Positions 32,140 to 42,621 are shown, numbered from the stretch's first letter. The stretch: 64,000 bases of DNA from Aradus depressus (GCA_963662175.1 OY759216.1:45649087-45713086); one strand, 5' to 3'. The notes: generated from the sequence alone by a model not told the origin. Numbers and translations are program-made.

Positions 32140-33110
32140 ATGCTATGTACTTCCCCAATCCGTAATAACTAAGTTTTGCTCTCTCTAAAATGAATTTACT
32201 GATTTGGTTCAGTGTCTTTCTCAGGAACTTCTGAAATCTGAGACTAATATAATCGGACAGACAATTTTTGCTTTCCCAGCTTTATGAATTTAATTAAAAG
32301 AAGTTTTATAATAATCGTATATTGAGTTCATGTTTTTCATCCCCTGATACGGAAAAATAAAAAATTATTCCTGTCTGACATATAAAATTATATATCTATG
32401 GTCACAGGGAATAAGTTGTTAAGTCGAAAAATGGCCAACATGAGTTAAGTGTACTGTGATCATCTCCCAAGCCATCTGCGCACTGTGAAGAAGTTGGAAG
32501 CCAGGACTCTAATACTTTCGGAATTATAAAGATGTGAGTTTCTTGGTGTCTCGTTAAATTGTGTATGTTCTCGGTTAAATCAACTTATTTGAGCAATCAT
32601 TCACGAGACAACTACATTTAACCATTTATTCACTACGGCAGACTATTCCAAGTGAAGAGGGTGTTTTCGGTTATATCAATTTGCTCTTTCAACTTTAGAG
32701 AGGCATCATTCACGAGTATTTCAAAAAGTATGGTTAATAATTATAATAAAAAGGATTAACAATATTCATTTTCATTCACTCCTATAGATTTAGAAGGTAT
32801 ATCATTAAATAATGATGCAAACATAATTTATTTATTCAAAAAACTGGATTTACACGATTAATGCAAAAGTAAAAAAGTGCTGCCCTGGAAAGTTACGAAT
32901 TTAGACTTACCAATTTATTCCCTGTGACCACAGATATTTAAATTCAAAACCCTATAAGGACAACACCCGATATCAGCCGAAAAAAAGGCAGGGATTAGAG
33001 AAGAAACCTTAGATGATTAATTCGTGCTGAAAAATTAAATTCCCGTGAAAACTTATAGAATGGCTGACCGATTACACAACTTACCTCTATTCATCGAATA
33101 ACTGGAGAAT
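32140..33110. mobile_element. Family A copies split by a TIR insertion
   Basis: A forward start (TACTTCCCCAATCCG) and a reverse copy beginning near 32270. The reverse copy is interrupted at about 32399 and resumes at 32930 (TTTAAATTCAAAACCCTATA). Confidence 0.6.
32400..32929. mobile_element. 530-bp TIR element nested in family A
   Basis: The left end GGTCACAGGGAATAAGTTGT and right end (inverse GGTCACAGGGAATAAATTGG) match over ~26 bp with two differences. It has no ORF. A target duplication was not certain. Confidence 0.7.
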
Positions 33111-33405
33111 AAAAAGAGGTTATTCAAAAATTTAAAATCTGAAAAGTATACAGAGACAAGCAAGGTCACACGTGATGTATAACTATACACTTTTTAAAAT
33201 AAATATAGTAGGAAATATGACCCAAAGAGGAGAATGTAACTGTATCAGAAAGAGGTTAGAGATGCGTGGAAAATCGGTTATTATAGCAGTGAAGACAGAT
33301 GACGTTCAAATATTGTAGGAAAACTGTTATGTGAGGAGTCACGTGGGTAACTGGATGTGACGTAGAGGAAGCAAGCTATCATGTAATGTTTTCAGGTGTT
33401 TCTGG

Positions 33406-33647
33406 CCCAAGGGTAACATCCGCACTACCCTACTGAATATAGGGAAACATTTGTTGCCCAAGGGTAACATCCACACTACCCTACTAAAACATTTGTTGCC
33501 CAAGGGTAACATCCACACTACCCTACTAAAACATTTGTTGCCCAAGGGTAACATCCGCACTACCCTACTAAATATAGGGAAACATTTGTTGCCCAAGGGT
33601 AACATCCACACTACCCTACTAAAACATTTGTTGCCCAAGGGTAACAC
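33406..33647. repeat. Minisatellite of alternating 51- and 42-bp units
   Basis: CCCAAGGGTAACATCC recurs at 33406, 33457, 33499, 33541, 33592 and 33634 (spacing 51, 42, 42, 51, 42). The long unit differs by a 9-nt insert, TATAGGGAA. All units are multiples of three, so both strands stay open (MLPLGNKCFSRVVW on the minus strand). I see no other coding evidence. Confidence 0.92.
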
Positions 33648-33649
33648 GA

Positions 33650-34394
33650 AAGAATCACCGGCGGACTTTTTTTGTTAGTGACTTAAAAAATTTACTAAAA
33701 AATAAATTTAAATCAAGAATTAAAAACACACATATAGAGGTGTGTATATGCTGGTTTCTTAATTTTTGTTGTAGAATAAATAAGCTATTTTATGAATTAA
33801 AAAAAGGCAACGAAACATATTTCTTAATAAAGGTTCGCACCCTTCCTACGTCACCAAAGCAGCTAAATCCAGGTACAAAAAGTTATTTCGCTTACTTCCC
33901 ACAGTAATTTTTTCATAATTGTTTTATTTTTGGAGTCAGGGGGTAGGAAAACTCGAAATTCCGGTGAAAACCCAAAGCTATACATTTTCTCGTATAGCAT
34001 TTTCGAATCAAAACTCTCTAATAATTAACGTTTTTTTTTTTTATATTTTTTGGAAAGTGGTAATAAAATTAGTGCTTTCCAAACTTGAGTGGCGTATAAG
34101 GGTCCTGCATATTATCGCAAACATACTGGTCTAATAAAAAATAAATAAAAAAATTATATATTAAAGACATAAGTAGCTTGTAGAAATTTTTAGATTATAT
34201 TAATATTATCAGTGAAACGCCAAATAAAAAAAAAAGAAATGAAATTAGAAATAATTTTATGAGAAATAGCATTTTACTTGTCGCTGTCTGGTTAGCAACT
34301 TTAACGACATGAACGTATCAAGACGAATTTAGAATGAGATGTGACAACTATTGATTTTCATATGTGATAGTAAGATGTTGTGGGACGAGATTTC
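33650..34394. other. AT-rich DNA with a family A end fragment
   Basis: 33885-34010 is family A end sequence (AATTCCGGTGAAAACCCAAA). The rest is unassigned. Confidence 0.45.
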
Positions 34395-34641
34395 TAATAG
34401 AAATAAAAGACGTTGTCTTCCCACTGTTTTATTTATACCAGAACCGGTTTTCGACGCAACAGCGTCATCATCAGTGGTTCATCCACCCACACAGCACAGC
34501 GGTTGGAAGATAACTGGCGGAGTTATCTTCCAACCGCTGTGCTGTGTGGGTGGATGAACCACTGATGATGACGCTGTTGCGTCGAAAACCGGTTCTGGTA
34601 TAAATAAAACAGTGGGAAGACAACGTCTTTTATTTCTATTA
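34395..34641. repeat. Perfect 121-bp palindrome of a Penelope-like terminus
   Basis: Arms 34395-34515 and 34521-34641 are exact inverse copies around the 5-nt centre GGCGG. Each arm holds a complete hammerhead-type motif followed, going outward, by TATAAATAAAACAGTGGG. The arm is otherwise unique in the window. Confidence 0.93.
34558..34599 (+). ncRNA. Hammerhead ribozyme motif
   Basis: Stem I ACCA (34558-34561) pairs with TGGT (34596-34599). The core is CTGATGA (34562-34568). After one unpaired T, stem II is GACGC/GCGTC with a TGTT loop, then GAA (34584-34586). The self-complementary stem III is AACCGGTT (34587-34594). The predicted cleavage nucleotide is C34595 in the triplet TTC. A very short palindromic stem III is characteristic of hammerheads in Penelope-like elements, which act as dimers. 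The extra T at the base of stem II is a departure from the usual core. The mirror copy on the minus strand lies at 34437-34478. Confidence 0.6.
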
Positions 34642-34672
34642 CTATTGATTTTAGTTTTTTTAGTTGTGCTAA

Positions 34673-34865
34673 GCCAGATAGCTCAGAGGAAGTGTGCTCG
34701 AAAAAGCTGTTTCGAAACCCGACCTAGATAGATAAAAAACGGTGAGTATGCCGTCCTTCGGATTAAGCTGAGCCTGTACGATGTCAGGTACTCGTTAAAG
34801 AAACCCTATCCTCGGTGAATAAAAATAGGCCATATGAAGTAGTTAAAGCCTGAGTCACAATAACT
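34673..34865 (+). mobile_element. SINE-1, degraded
   Basis: GATAGCTCAGAGGAAGTGTG head, TTTCGAAACCCGACC box B, then a body with several deletions and a CACAATAACTA end. Confidence 0.7.
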
Positions 34866-34900
34866 ATTATATTTTCTTTATGCTTGTATTTTCTTTGGAC

Positions 34901-35274
34901 AGTTATAGCGACTCATGCCCGGGCTTTTAATTACAAGGTCAAATCGCCTATTTTAATCTGAAGGATGGCATGCTCAAACCTTTTCATCTAAGGGCCTCGG
35001 TCGGGTTTCGAAACCGATTTTTCGAGCTACTACAAGAGCGCTTGTTCGTCACTCTGATTGACAAGAGCCCAACTCTACTGTGGAAGTCCTAAGTTATAGC
35101 TATTCATCTGGGGGTCTTTAACGAGTACCTGACGTCGCACAGGCTCGGGACCATCTCTTAACGTCCCATACGAAGGACAGCGTCCTCAAAGTTTTTCCAC
35201 CTCCCGGATAAAAAACGTAAGGGCCTCGGCATCTCATTCTTGAGCTCAGTATGCAACCACCCTGGGCGCCCTCT
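34901..35274 (-). mobile_element. SINE-1, rearranged, reverse
   Basis: Tail and GCCCGGGC block, then a segment of core and head (34957-35030), then the body again through to TGGGCGCCCTC. Part of the core is therefore present twice. Confidence 0.7.
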
Positions 35275-35889
35275 TTATTTTATTATATTATTGACAACTC
35301 AAATATTTGTAAATGTTATGTTAAAGTAGGACTCTCCTAGGGGACAGGGTGTCACAGTCTTAGGTGACCTGAGGATTGTACAAAATATGAACAATCTAGC
35401 AAACTTAAACGTTACTTTTGAACTTTGTGCTAACAATGGCGTAAGCCGAAACCGGTGCACTTTATGTACATATTTTTGTGAAATTCGACAATATAAAAGT
35501 TAAACAAATTCTTTATTTTTATTTATTTCACCGTATTTACTCTCTAAGACGAGATAATCGAAACGTTTTGGAGTAATAGCCGTTACGTCATATAATGCGG
35601 GATTTTCGAGACTCACGTTTCAAGGACTCGATAGAGAAATTATGGCTTGGCCTCCATTATAATTTAATTTTCATTTTTTCCGTCTATATTTTTTTTCATT
35701 TTTTCCGTATATATTTTGTGTAAAATTACAAAAAGAGTGAACATTCACCGTCTGTGATGAGGCAGCAAGGTCAACCCAGTGTAAATACCGTCATGATGTC
35801 AATAAAAAGGATGTTTTTTTTTTTATTTCAACACATTGCACATTCTCTGTATTGTGTGGCATGGAATTTTTCCCATTGCAATTGCAAAC
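35275..35889. other. Unassigned DNA with a Penelope-like trace
   Basis: AAGCCGAAACCGGTGCACTT with ATATAAAAGTTAAACAAATT (35430-35520) resembles the hammerhead and tail part of the palindrome families but is degraded. Confidence 0.4.
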
Positions 35890-36115
35890 TTTGTCAGTGA
35901 ATCACTGGCAGAGTACTTACCCAGTTAGAAATATTCGTAATTAACCAAGTTTTCACTCTAAATTTTCTCCTCTTTGAGCCGATTTGATTAAAAATCGATA
36001 CGTGTACTTCTAAAGAACTTCTATGTTCGAAATATGTCAATCCGTTCATTCTATCTGCAATTTGTTTTGTAATTAAGCTCTTAAGCTCCTCTCCCTAAAT
36101 CCCCTCTCCGCTTAT
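35890..36115 (+). mobile_element. Family A, partial
   Basis: Outer hairpin (CAGTGAATCACTGGCAGAGT), then two sub-units in worn form. Confidence 0.6.
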
Positions 36116-36987
36116 TACGAATGCTGTTTATGCTCTGCTACCATTTATTACGATTTCTGTTCCGTTTATTACGAAATTAATAAGAAAATAATATAAATGC
36201 GATTTCTGGCGTTTTTACATGTATAAGGTCGGACAGATCGTAATAAAAAATAATAAAGAAGTCAGACAAGTTACATAAATTTATATATATTTGCTACTTA
36301 CAATTGACCACAGGGCAACAGCTCACATAGAGGAACAATAAAGAAACTGGATATAAATAAAATGAACAGACTGTGCTTTTACAAGAATTTACAATAACAA
36401 GGTAATAGTGAGTGAGACTGAATAACTATATCAACTATATCTGACTATCTCTGTATGTGACTATCTATCTATGACTGACTATATGTGACTGACTATATAT
36501 GAGTGACTCTATATATAGCGCCATCGAATGTTCTGGACCTATGTTCCAAAAGGTCTATACATAACCTGACTTTTCTATATCTACAGGTATTTATCTTTAC
36601 ATATTATTTTTACCATATCTTACTATATATATTTATCATGATTACCCCATACATAGTTTCACAATTCTTATATAGAAAATATATTAAAGTATACGTTATA
36701 GAAGCCATTGCTTCTAGAATGTTCCATTGAGTCTATTTGTTCTATAAGCTTCTTATTTGGGTCCATGAAGTTCTAAACAATTTTAACATTCTCTATCTAC
36801 ATTATATTATACAACATTATATTAATACATCGTTATTTATTATTTTCTACATAAAATATCCCCCTAACTATGGGTTTGTGAGTGTGTCGTGGAATTAGAG
36901 GCGGGATATAGGATTATAAAATATTATATATATATGGTGACACGCTTCAACAAATTTCGTCGGGAAAAAGAGTCTTAACTGTTTATT
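36116..36987. other. AT-rich DNA with TTATTACG and GACTGACTAT short repeats
   Basis: Short irregular repeats TTTATTACGA (36110-36175) and CTGACTATATGTGA (36425-36510). No gene evidence. Confidence 0.45.
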
Positions 36988-37217
36988 TTACAATACAAAT
37001 TGAAACTTAAAAATTACTGAACTTTCATCCAACTCTAACCCATTTGCACAAGTTCTAGGTATCCCTCTCAATCTGACCCTGACAATCCACGCAGTCTGAA
37101 GAGGAGATCTTAGTGAAATGTATACATTTTACAATTTTCTAGGGAGTGTTAGCGCTGGCTCACCTCTCCCATCTTGCGACATAGACACTTATTCACGTAA
37201 ATAGTTAACACATTTGC
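36988..37217 (-). CDS. Candidate spliced 3' end (two small exons), unknown protein
   Basis: On the minus strand an open segment (37164-37217) ends at a donor, GGGAGAG|GTGAGC. A 68-nt intron follows (37096-37163, containing GCTAACA as a possible branch site and ending TCTCCTCTTCAG). A 35-codon exon then begins ACTGCGTGG (37095) and stops at TAA in 36988-36990, with AATAAA overlapping directly after the stop. The joined frame reads KMGETAWIVRVRLRGIPRTC and then ANGLELDESSVIFKFQFVL. The upstream part is open for only 18 codons, so another exon or a start at ATG within it is needed. I do not recognise the protein. Confidence 0.3.
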
Positions 37218-38026
37218 TTATTATGTATACCGTATATAAGATAGATTGCTAATAAAAAATAAAAATAAAAACAATTCAAAATATTATAATATAAATCAAT
37301 TATTATTTATTGACTTGATCGAATATATACCTAAAACTCAAAAAACAAGAACAAAATAATAACAAAACGTACAAAACTCGCTCATTTTTTTCTTTACAAT
37401 CTATTTAATTTATAAATAACAATAAAAAACAGTCGTGCTTGTTATGAATTTGTAATGCATATGAAATTGTCATTCATGAATACCAACCCACGACTGATCG
37501 CAGGAAGTTTCAATATGGTGGAGGTTTGTTGGTAAAAGCTTCCAGGAATGGTTTCAAGTTACGTTTTTTGCTTGGCCAGCCTGAGCGATTCCCAGCGAAA
37601 TTAGTTTTTCTGTATAAGCAGTTGAACTCGCAGTAGCAACATTTGATTTTAGATTTTGTTTCTGATTAAATGATTGTTTCAAAAGATGTTATGAAATTCA
37701 AAAAATCTATTACACAATACATGGAATTAATATAATTTGTAATTTTACTTTGATTAATAAACTGATCTTGTTCGTCCAATTGATGCTTCCTGCATTTCTA
37801 TAGATGAAAATTGAGTCGGTTTTGTATGTTTTGTTATTTTATGTTTTTGATTTTTAAACATTTAGAAAAAAATAATCTTTTGATTAAAATCAATGATTTT
37901 TTTCAAAAATTGGATTGATTTAAATCAACGATTTAATCGTCGCAAACCTGATATAAATACATATATATGGGAAAAAAATAGATATTTTTATTTTTTTCTG
38001 TCAAAATAAAGATAATAGTGGTCTAT
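37218..38026. other. Unassigned AT-rich DNA
   Basis: No repeat match. The less AT-rich stretch 37480-37610 has no frame I can defend. Confidence 0.4.
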
Positions 38027-38038
38027 AGAAACCTAAAT

Positions 38039-38228
38039 GAGGGAGCCGGTAGCTCAGTGGTATGCGTGCTTGCTTATTGGGCTCACGTGCGAGTTGAATA
38101 GAAATTATGCATAGAAAAAATTTAGGATTTCCATATTGGCTCATGTCCACCAGAGTGACAGGAGAGCGCTCTGGTAGTAGGCGATATGACCTTGTAGTTA
38201 AAGCCCGAGCGTGAGTCATAATAACTAA
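38039..38228 (+). mobile_element. SINE-1, internally deleted, with 12-bp target duplication
   Basis: Head GCCGGTAGCTCAGTGGTATG, then a jump from the box B region to AATTTAGGATTTCCATA, then the tail CATAATAACTAA. AGAAACCTAAAT at 38027 and 38229 flanks it, so the 190-nt copy is a genuine insertion. Confidence 0.88.
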
Positions 38229-38240
38229 AGAAACCTAAAT

Positions 38241-38454
38241 AAAAAAACAGGCTCTGTAATTATATGCTGGCCTTTGGATCATCTCCCTCTTGGGGATTGT
38301 ATAATAATTCTCTTTTGGAAAAAGTACAATACCTGGTACAATAAGTACCTGGAACAGTGGAATGTAATCTAACACCCAGATAGTCCTGGCTGAATCATTA
38401 GAGCGAACTTCCGCGTCTAATAGCCAGTCACAAATAGTTCGGCAAAAAAAGTAG
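38241..38454. other. Unassigned DNA
   Basis: No feature recognised. Confidence 0.35.
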
Positions 38455-39215
38455 TCGAATCAACAGCAATGTACCTCCTCAGCTCGAATTAGTCAACTCG
38501 CTCTCCCTCTGAAACTAGTCGATCCTGTTGACTAAAAATCAATAGTTGACGTACACACGAAAACGCAGACTAAATCGTGTCGACATTTCAGTTATGTAAT
38601 CGGTCAAAAATTATATTTGGAGTTTTCAATGGGATTACATGTTTTACAATCTCCAGATTCTAAATATGAAAAAAAAAGTTCTGTGTGTCTGTGACCCGAA
38701 ATTTTATATGTGAATCCGGAACCTTCTAACGACGACACCTACTGATTTTCAGCGGAATACAGCAAGGGAAAGGGAGGATTAGAGGGGGAGGCTTAACACA
38801 AAAACTCTAATAACTGTCGATAGAATGAATGTGACCAGAACCCCATAAGGACAACACCTATTAATTTTCAGCGATATCCGCCATGGGAAGGGGGGTTTAG
38901 GGGAGGGAGTTCAATTCAAAAACCCTAATAACTGCCGATGTAATGAATTATAGACACAAAAAAAGTATGAGGATTTAGGATCCTCTATGTAAGTCAACTC
39001 TTGGATATTAGCACAAACGGTCGACTGGTTTTGCAGAGGGAGCGAAATGTTAAAAAAAAATTAATTCGTTCTGGGGAAGAACATTGCCGGTGTTTCACAG
39101 ACGACTTGTTTTCTTAATTTTTTTAGCAACCATGAAATTCTGGTGAAAACTCAACATCGAATTTCGGAGAGATTACATAACTTCCCCTATACTTTGTATA
39201 GCTAGGAAAGCTAAT
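38455..39215. mobile_element. Family A, three pieces
   Basis: A forward start (38460-38590), a long reverse set of sub-units (38590-39110), and a forward end (39130-39215, finishing CTATACTTTGTATAGCTAGG). Confidence 0.7.
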
Positions 39216-39414
39216 TTTTTCCAAAATGGAGAAAGCTCATAAAATATTTCAAAATTCTAATTTTTTTCATTAACTTTAACAATAGGGAGGGACAGGAAAT
39301 CAAACGTACCGGATATGAGTCCCAGCAATGGTGGCAACAATCATTAAACAATTTCACCTCGTCAACTGTCTGTCAAGTTGTTCCTTGCAATTGTTTAGAG
39401 ACAGCACATTTCAG
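39216..39414. other. Unassigned DNA
   Basis: No feature recognised. The sequence leads into the minisatellite. Confidence 0.35.
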
Positions 39415-39804
39415 CAGTTATAACTTCCAACGCTACTCCTCAGTTATAACTTCCAACGATACTCCTCAGTCATAACTTCCAACGCTACTCCTCAGTTAGA
39501 ACTACCAACACTACTCCTCAGTCATGACTTCCAACGCTACTCCTCCGTTATAACCTCCAACGCTACTCCTCAGTTAGAACTTCCAACGCTACTTCTGAGT
39601 TAGAACTTCCAACGCTACTCCTGAGTAAGAACTTCCAACGCTACTCCTCAGTCATAACTTTCAACGCTACTCCTCAGTCATAAGTTCCAACGCTACTCCT
39701 CAGTCATAACTTTCAACGCTACTCCTCAGTTATAACTTCCAACGCTACTGCTCAGTCATAACTTCCAACGCTACTCCTCAGTTAGAACTTCCAATGCTAC
39801 TCCT
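39415..39804. repeat. 26-bp minisatellite, 15 units
   Basis: CAGTTATAACTTCCAACGCT then ACTCCT, repeated for exactly 390 bp with point variants (GTTA/GTCA, TAAC/GAAC) but almost no length change. Confidence 0.95.
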
Positions 39805-40104
39805 TCATTTTTGTTGCATTGTCAAGTTTTCCATGATGACTACAATGATAGTGTGAAACGATCCTTAGGCAAATAGTTACACTAGCCTAAATACCTTCAG
39901 AGTTGTGTCATATTGATGTAGTCCTGAGCTGGTGTTTCTAATATTCAAGAATTCCGACATTCCGGAATCTAGATCAAGGTCTCTTCCATACTAAGATTTA
40001 TGATGGGATTATTTTAGTTTTGGAATAAGTTTTTAGACCCGCTCATAATTTTCTCTTAATGAAGACCGAAACCACAAAGAAAAATTTAAAAGTTTGCATC
40101 GGCA
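39805..40104. other. Unassigned DNA
   Basis: No feature recognised. Confidence 0.35.
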
Positions 40105-40600
40105 AATTTTTTCTTTTTTATTGAAATATTTTATTATGCACATTTACAATCGGTACAGACCATAAGTAAATTTGAAAACTGAAATTATTGCAGGGATATT
40201 GTGAAATAATTAAAATGACCTTGAATGAAATAAAACTTAACTAAAGTTTTATTTCATTCAAGTTCATAAGTAAATTTGTTGACAATAGGAAATGGAACAA
40301 TTTATGTACATTGTACAATGAGAACTAAATACAAGAGAGAAAAAAAATAAAATAAATAATAATTTAAAATATAAAATAAATAATAATTTAAAATATAAAA
40401 TAAATAAATAAAAAATAAAATAAATAAAAAATAAAATAAATAATAATAATAAAAATGTCTTCGTGAAGTCATAAAGATGTACAAAATAATAACTATGTAT
40501 ACAATCAGAAAATAATTACAACGATAATAATAATAAAAAATAAAATAATATAATAATAAAAAGAAGAATATAAAAAAAATTAGGTTAAAAAAAAAATATA
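40105..40600 (-). mobile_element. Family E copy, reverse
   Basis: The inverse of 17986-18280, with a T-rich start (its 3' end) and expanded (AATAAAATA)n in the middle. It is interrupted by a 90-bp insertion. The long minus-strand frame here is low complexity. Confidence 0.6.
40175..40264. mobile_element. 90-bp insert with 14-bp target duplication and perfect hairpin
   Basis: CATAAGTAAATTTG occurs at 40161-40174 and 40265-40278. The insert contains CTTGAATGAAATAAAACTT (40220) and its exact inverse (40244) around a 5-nt loop, AACTA. The arms resemble the AATAAAACTT-type ends of Penelope-like repeats. Confidence 0.7.
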
Positions 40601-40611
40601 TATATATATAT

Positions 40612-40750
40612 ATCACCGGTAATGTACTTCCCCTGCAGAAATAATAAGAAATTACGTTTTCGCTCTCCTTTCAAACCAATCAACCGTTTGGGCTAAAAAT
40701 GAATTCTTGACTTATTGGGGCTTGGGAATCCTCATACTAAATTTTGTCCA
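40612..40750 (+). mobile_element. Family A fragment
   Basis: Outer end (TATCACCGGTAATGTACTTC) and first sub-unit only. Confidence 0.65.
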
Positions 40751-40981
40751 CCAGAAAGACGAAGGGTCAATAACTAGATATCGAAATTTAGTAAGATGAT
40801 TCGGAGACCAAATTTGGGTTCAGAGAAATTGGGAGAAGTAAGTTTATTACTGCGCGCCGGTACATCGCCCGAGTTTGACAGACGACGTTTTTTACAGTTA
40901 ATTTTTCGTAAATATTACTTTACTTCATCATTAGTTGTTCAAATTCTAATGAAACGAAACCATGATTAGTCTAGCAGTCAC

Positions 40982-41308
40982 TTAGGCAGATGTTTTTAAA
41001 TATTGAAAAATAATTAATACATTATATTTCCATTGGGAAACGCAAATGCGAAGAGCAGCTGGTCTATGCTTGCGACAGATATTCAAAATGATAATCGGGG
41101 AACCTAGGCAGGTGAATAACCGGATGATCCAAATTTTGGATGAACCCACATGTCGGCTTGTCAGTATCAACGGCAAGTCTAGTTGCAGGCCCTGCGTCGG
41201 ACGCCCCCAAAAATGCCCATTGTCATCCAAACACACTATTTGTACTTGACCTTGGACCATGTCAGTCGTTCTTATTCTATTGATATCGTCGTTATCTGTT
41301 TCGGACAT
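40982..41308 (-). CDS. Unrecognised 108-codon ORF
   Basis: An ATG-initiated minus-strand frame beginning MSETDNDDINRIRTTDMVQG, a plausible soluble N-terminus, then VCLDDNGHFWGRPTQGLQLD. The second half is richer in I, L and C. The opposite strand is also open for 67 codons (41046-41249), which weakens the case. The block is unique here and sits between family A copies. It could be a first exon that splices out somewhere after the acidic start. Confidence 0.25.
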   Translation of the reverse strand: MSETDNDDINRIRTTDMVQGQVQIVCLDDNGHFWGRPTQGLQLDLPLILTSRHVGSSKIWIIRLFTCLGSPIIILNICRKHRPAALRICVSQWKYNVLIIFQYLKTSA

Positions 41309-41457
41309 AACTATACATCCGATATTTTATGTGAAAATTAGGTAGAATTCAGTATTTTTTATATTATCTGTGCTGTACCTCGTTGTTTCTGTAAATATAT
41401 TAAATACAATTTTGTATTCAAAGTATTGAATAAGAGAGCATCATAAACAAGAAAAAG

Positions 41458-42118
41458 AGTGTCGGTGATTAACCGGCAAGGTACTTCCCCAGAAATTAAT
41501 CCATTAAGTTTTCGCTCCCCCTCCAAAACCAGTCGACCGTTTGCACTAATGTTCAACAGTTGACTTAAACAGAGGGTCCTAAATTCTCATACTAAATTTT
41601 GTGTCGATAAATTCATTTACACAGGTAGTTATTAGGGTTTTTGAAATGTGCACCCTCCCCTGCTCCCCCTGTCCTTCAGATGATATCGCTGAAATTTGAA
41701 AGGTTATGTCCTCATTCGGTTTTAACTTTAAATAAGAAATTTCATGTCGATACATTCATTACATCGGCAGTTACTGGGTTTTTTTGAATTCAACCTTCCT
41801 CTGATCCCCTCTTTCCTTTTGTCGATTCCGCTGAAAATTAATAAGTGTCGTCATTCTTGGGTTTTGAATTCACATACAAAATGTTGTGTCTTCACATTCA
41901 TCCTATCGATAGTTATTAGAGTTTTTATGTTAAGTCTCCCCCCTTCCGTTGTTCAATTTGGCTGAAAAAGAATAGGTGCCCTCGTTAAAGGGTTCTGGAT
42001 TCACATATAAAATTTGTTTTGTCATATTGAGTTCGTAAAACATGAAATTCCGTTGAAAACTTCGCATCGAATTTTCGACCGTTTACATAACAATACTTCG
42101 TATAGCTGAGAAAGTAAA
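41458..42118 (+). mobile_element. Family A, near complete (reference copy)
   Basis: It starts GTCGGTGATTAACCGGCAAG (outer hairpin), then GTACTTCCCCAG, and ends in CATAACAATACTTCGTATAGCTGAG. Internal phrases of the type GTCGATACATTCATT...ATCGG...AGTTATT lie near 41605, 41748 and 41890, about 142 bp apart. It has no ORF and no RT- or transposase-like coding. TACTTCCCCA at the start and TGGGGAAGTA at the end of intact copies act as short inverted ends. I cannot assign a superfamily. Confidence 0.8.
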
Positions 42119-42621
42119 ACTCGACCCTTTAATTCTGTTTAAGAATGTAAACCAAACAATTTTTCAAAATCAAAATAGGATCATTTCTGTGGCTTTGAGA
42201 AGGGGGATAAATTTCTCTATCTTCTGTTTCTCTCGCACAACAGGCGTCCCATTTAGCCTAATTCATCTAGTTGAAACATGTGAAGAATCGTACATCGTTA
42301 CACTTACAAAAAGGTGTATTACGTCTTCTACGGTTCGTTTGCCAGGCTAATGGTAGGTAGTCACTCAGAGCGTATCATATATTCTGTTTTCAGCCTTGAA
42401 TCAAGGTTGTCATATCGGAAGGGAGATTAATGATAACTGTTTGATGCATAGAGGCCTATATACCAACAAATCTGCATAAGGCGATCCTGTGTACAATTTA
42501 CAGTCGGGAGAGTGTTGTTGGCAATTGTACATGGACACTGTAGGAGCTCTGTTGGCAGAACACGTCAGGAACACGACTACTAATACTACTGTAGGTATGT
42601 CAAAAATGGACGGATGGTATT
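42119..42621. other. Unique DNA, nothing identified
   Basis: Less AT-rich than average but frequently interrupted in all frames. Confidence 0.4.

Noticed and set aside
33406..33647. CRISPR array
   Set aside because: The units are contiguous tandem repeats without unique spacers, in eukaryotic DNA.
36116..37217. LTR retrotransposon remnant
   Set aside because: No paired LTRs, primer-binding site or gag/pol-like frame could be found.
40302..40616. 104-codon minus-strand ORF
   Set aside because: Y- and F-only low complexity from AATAAAATA repeats.
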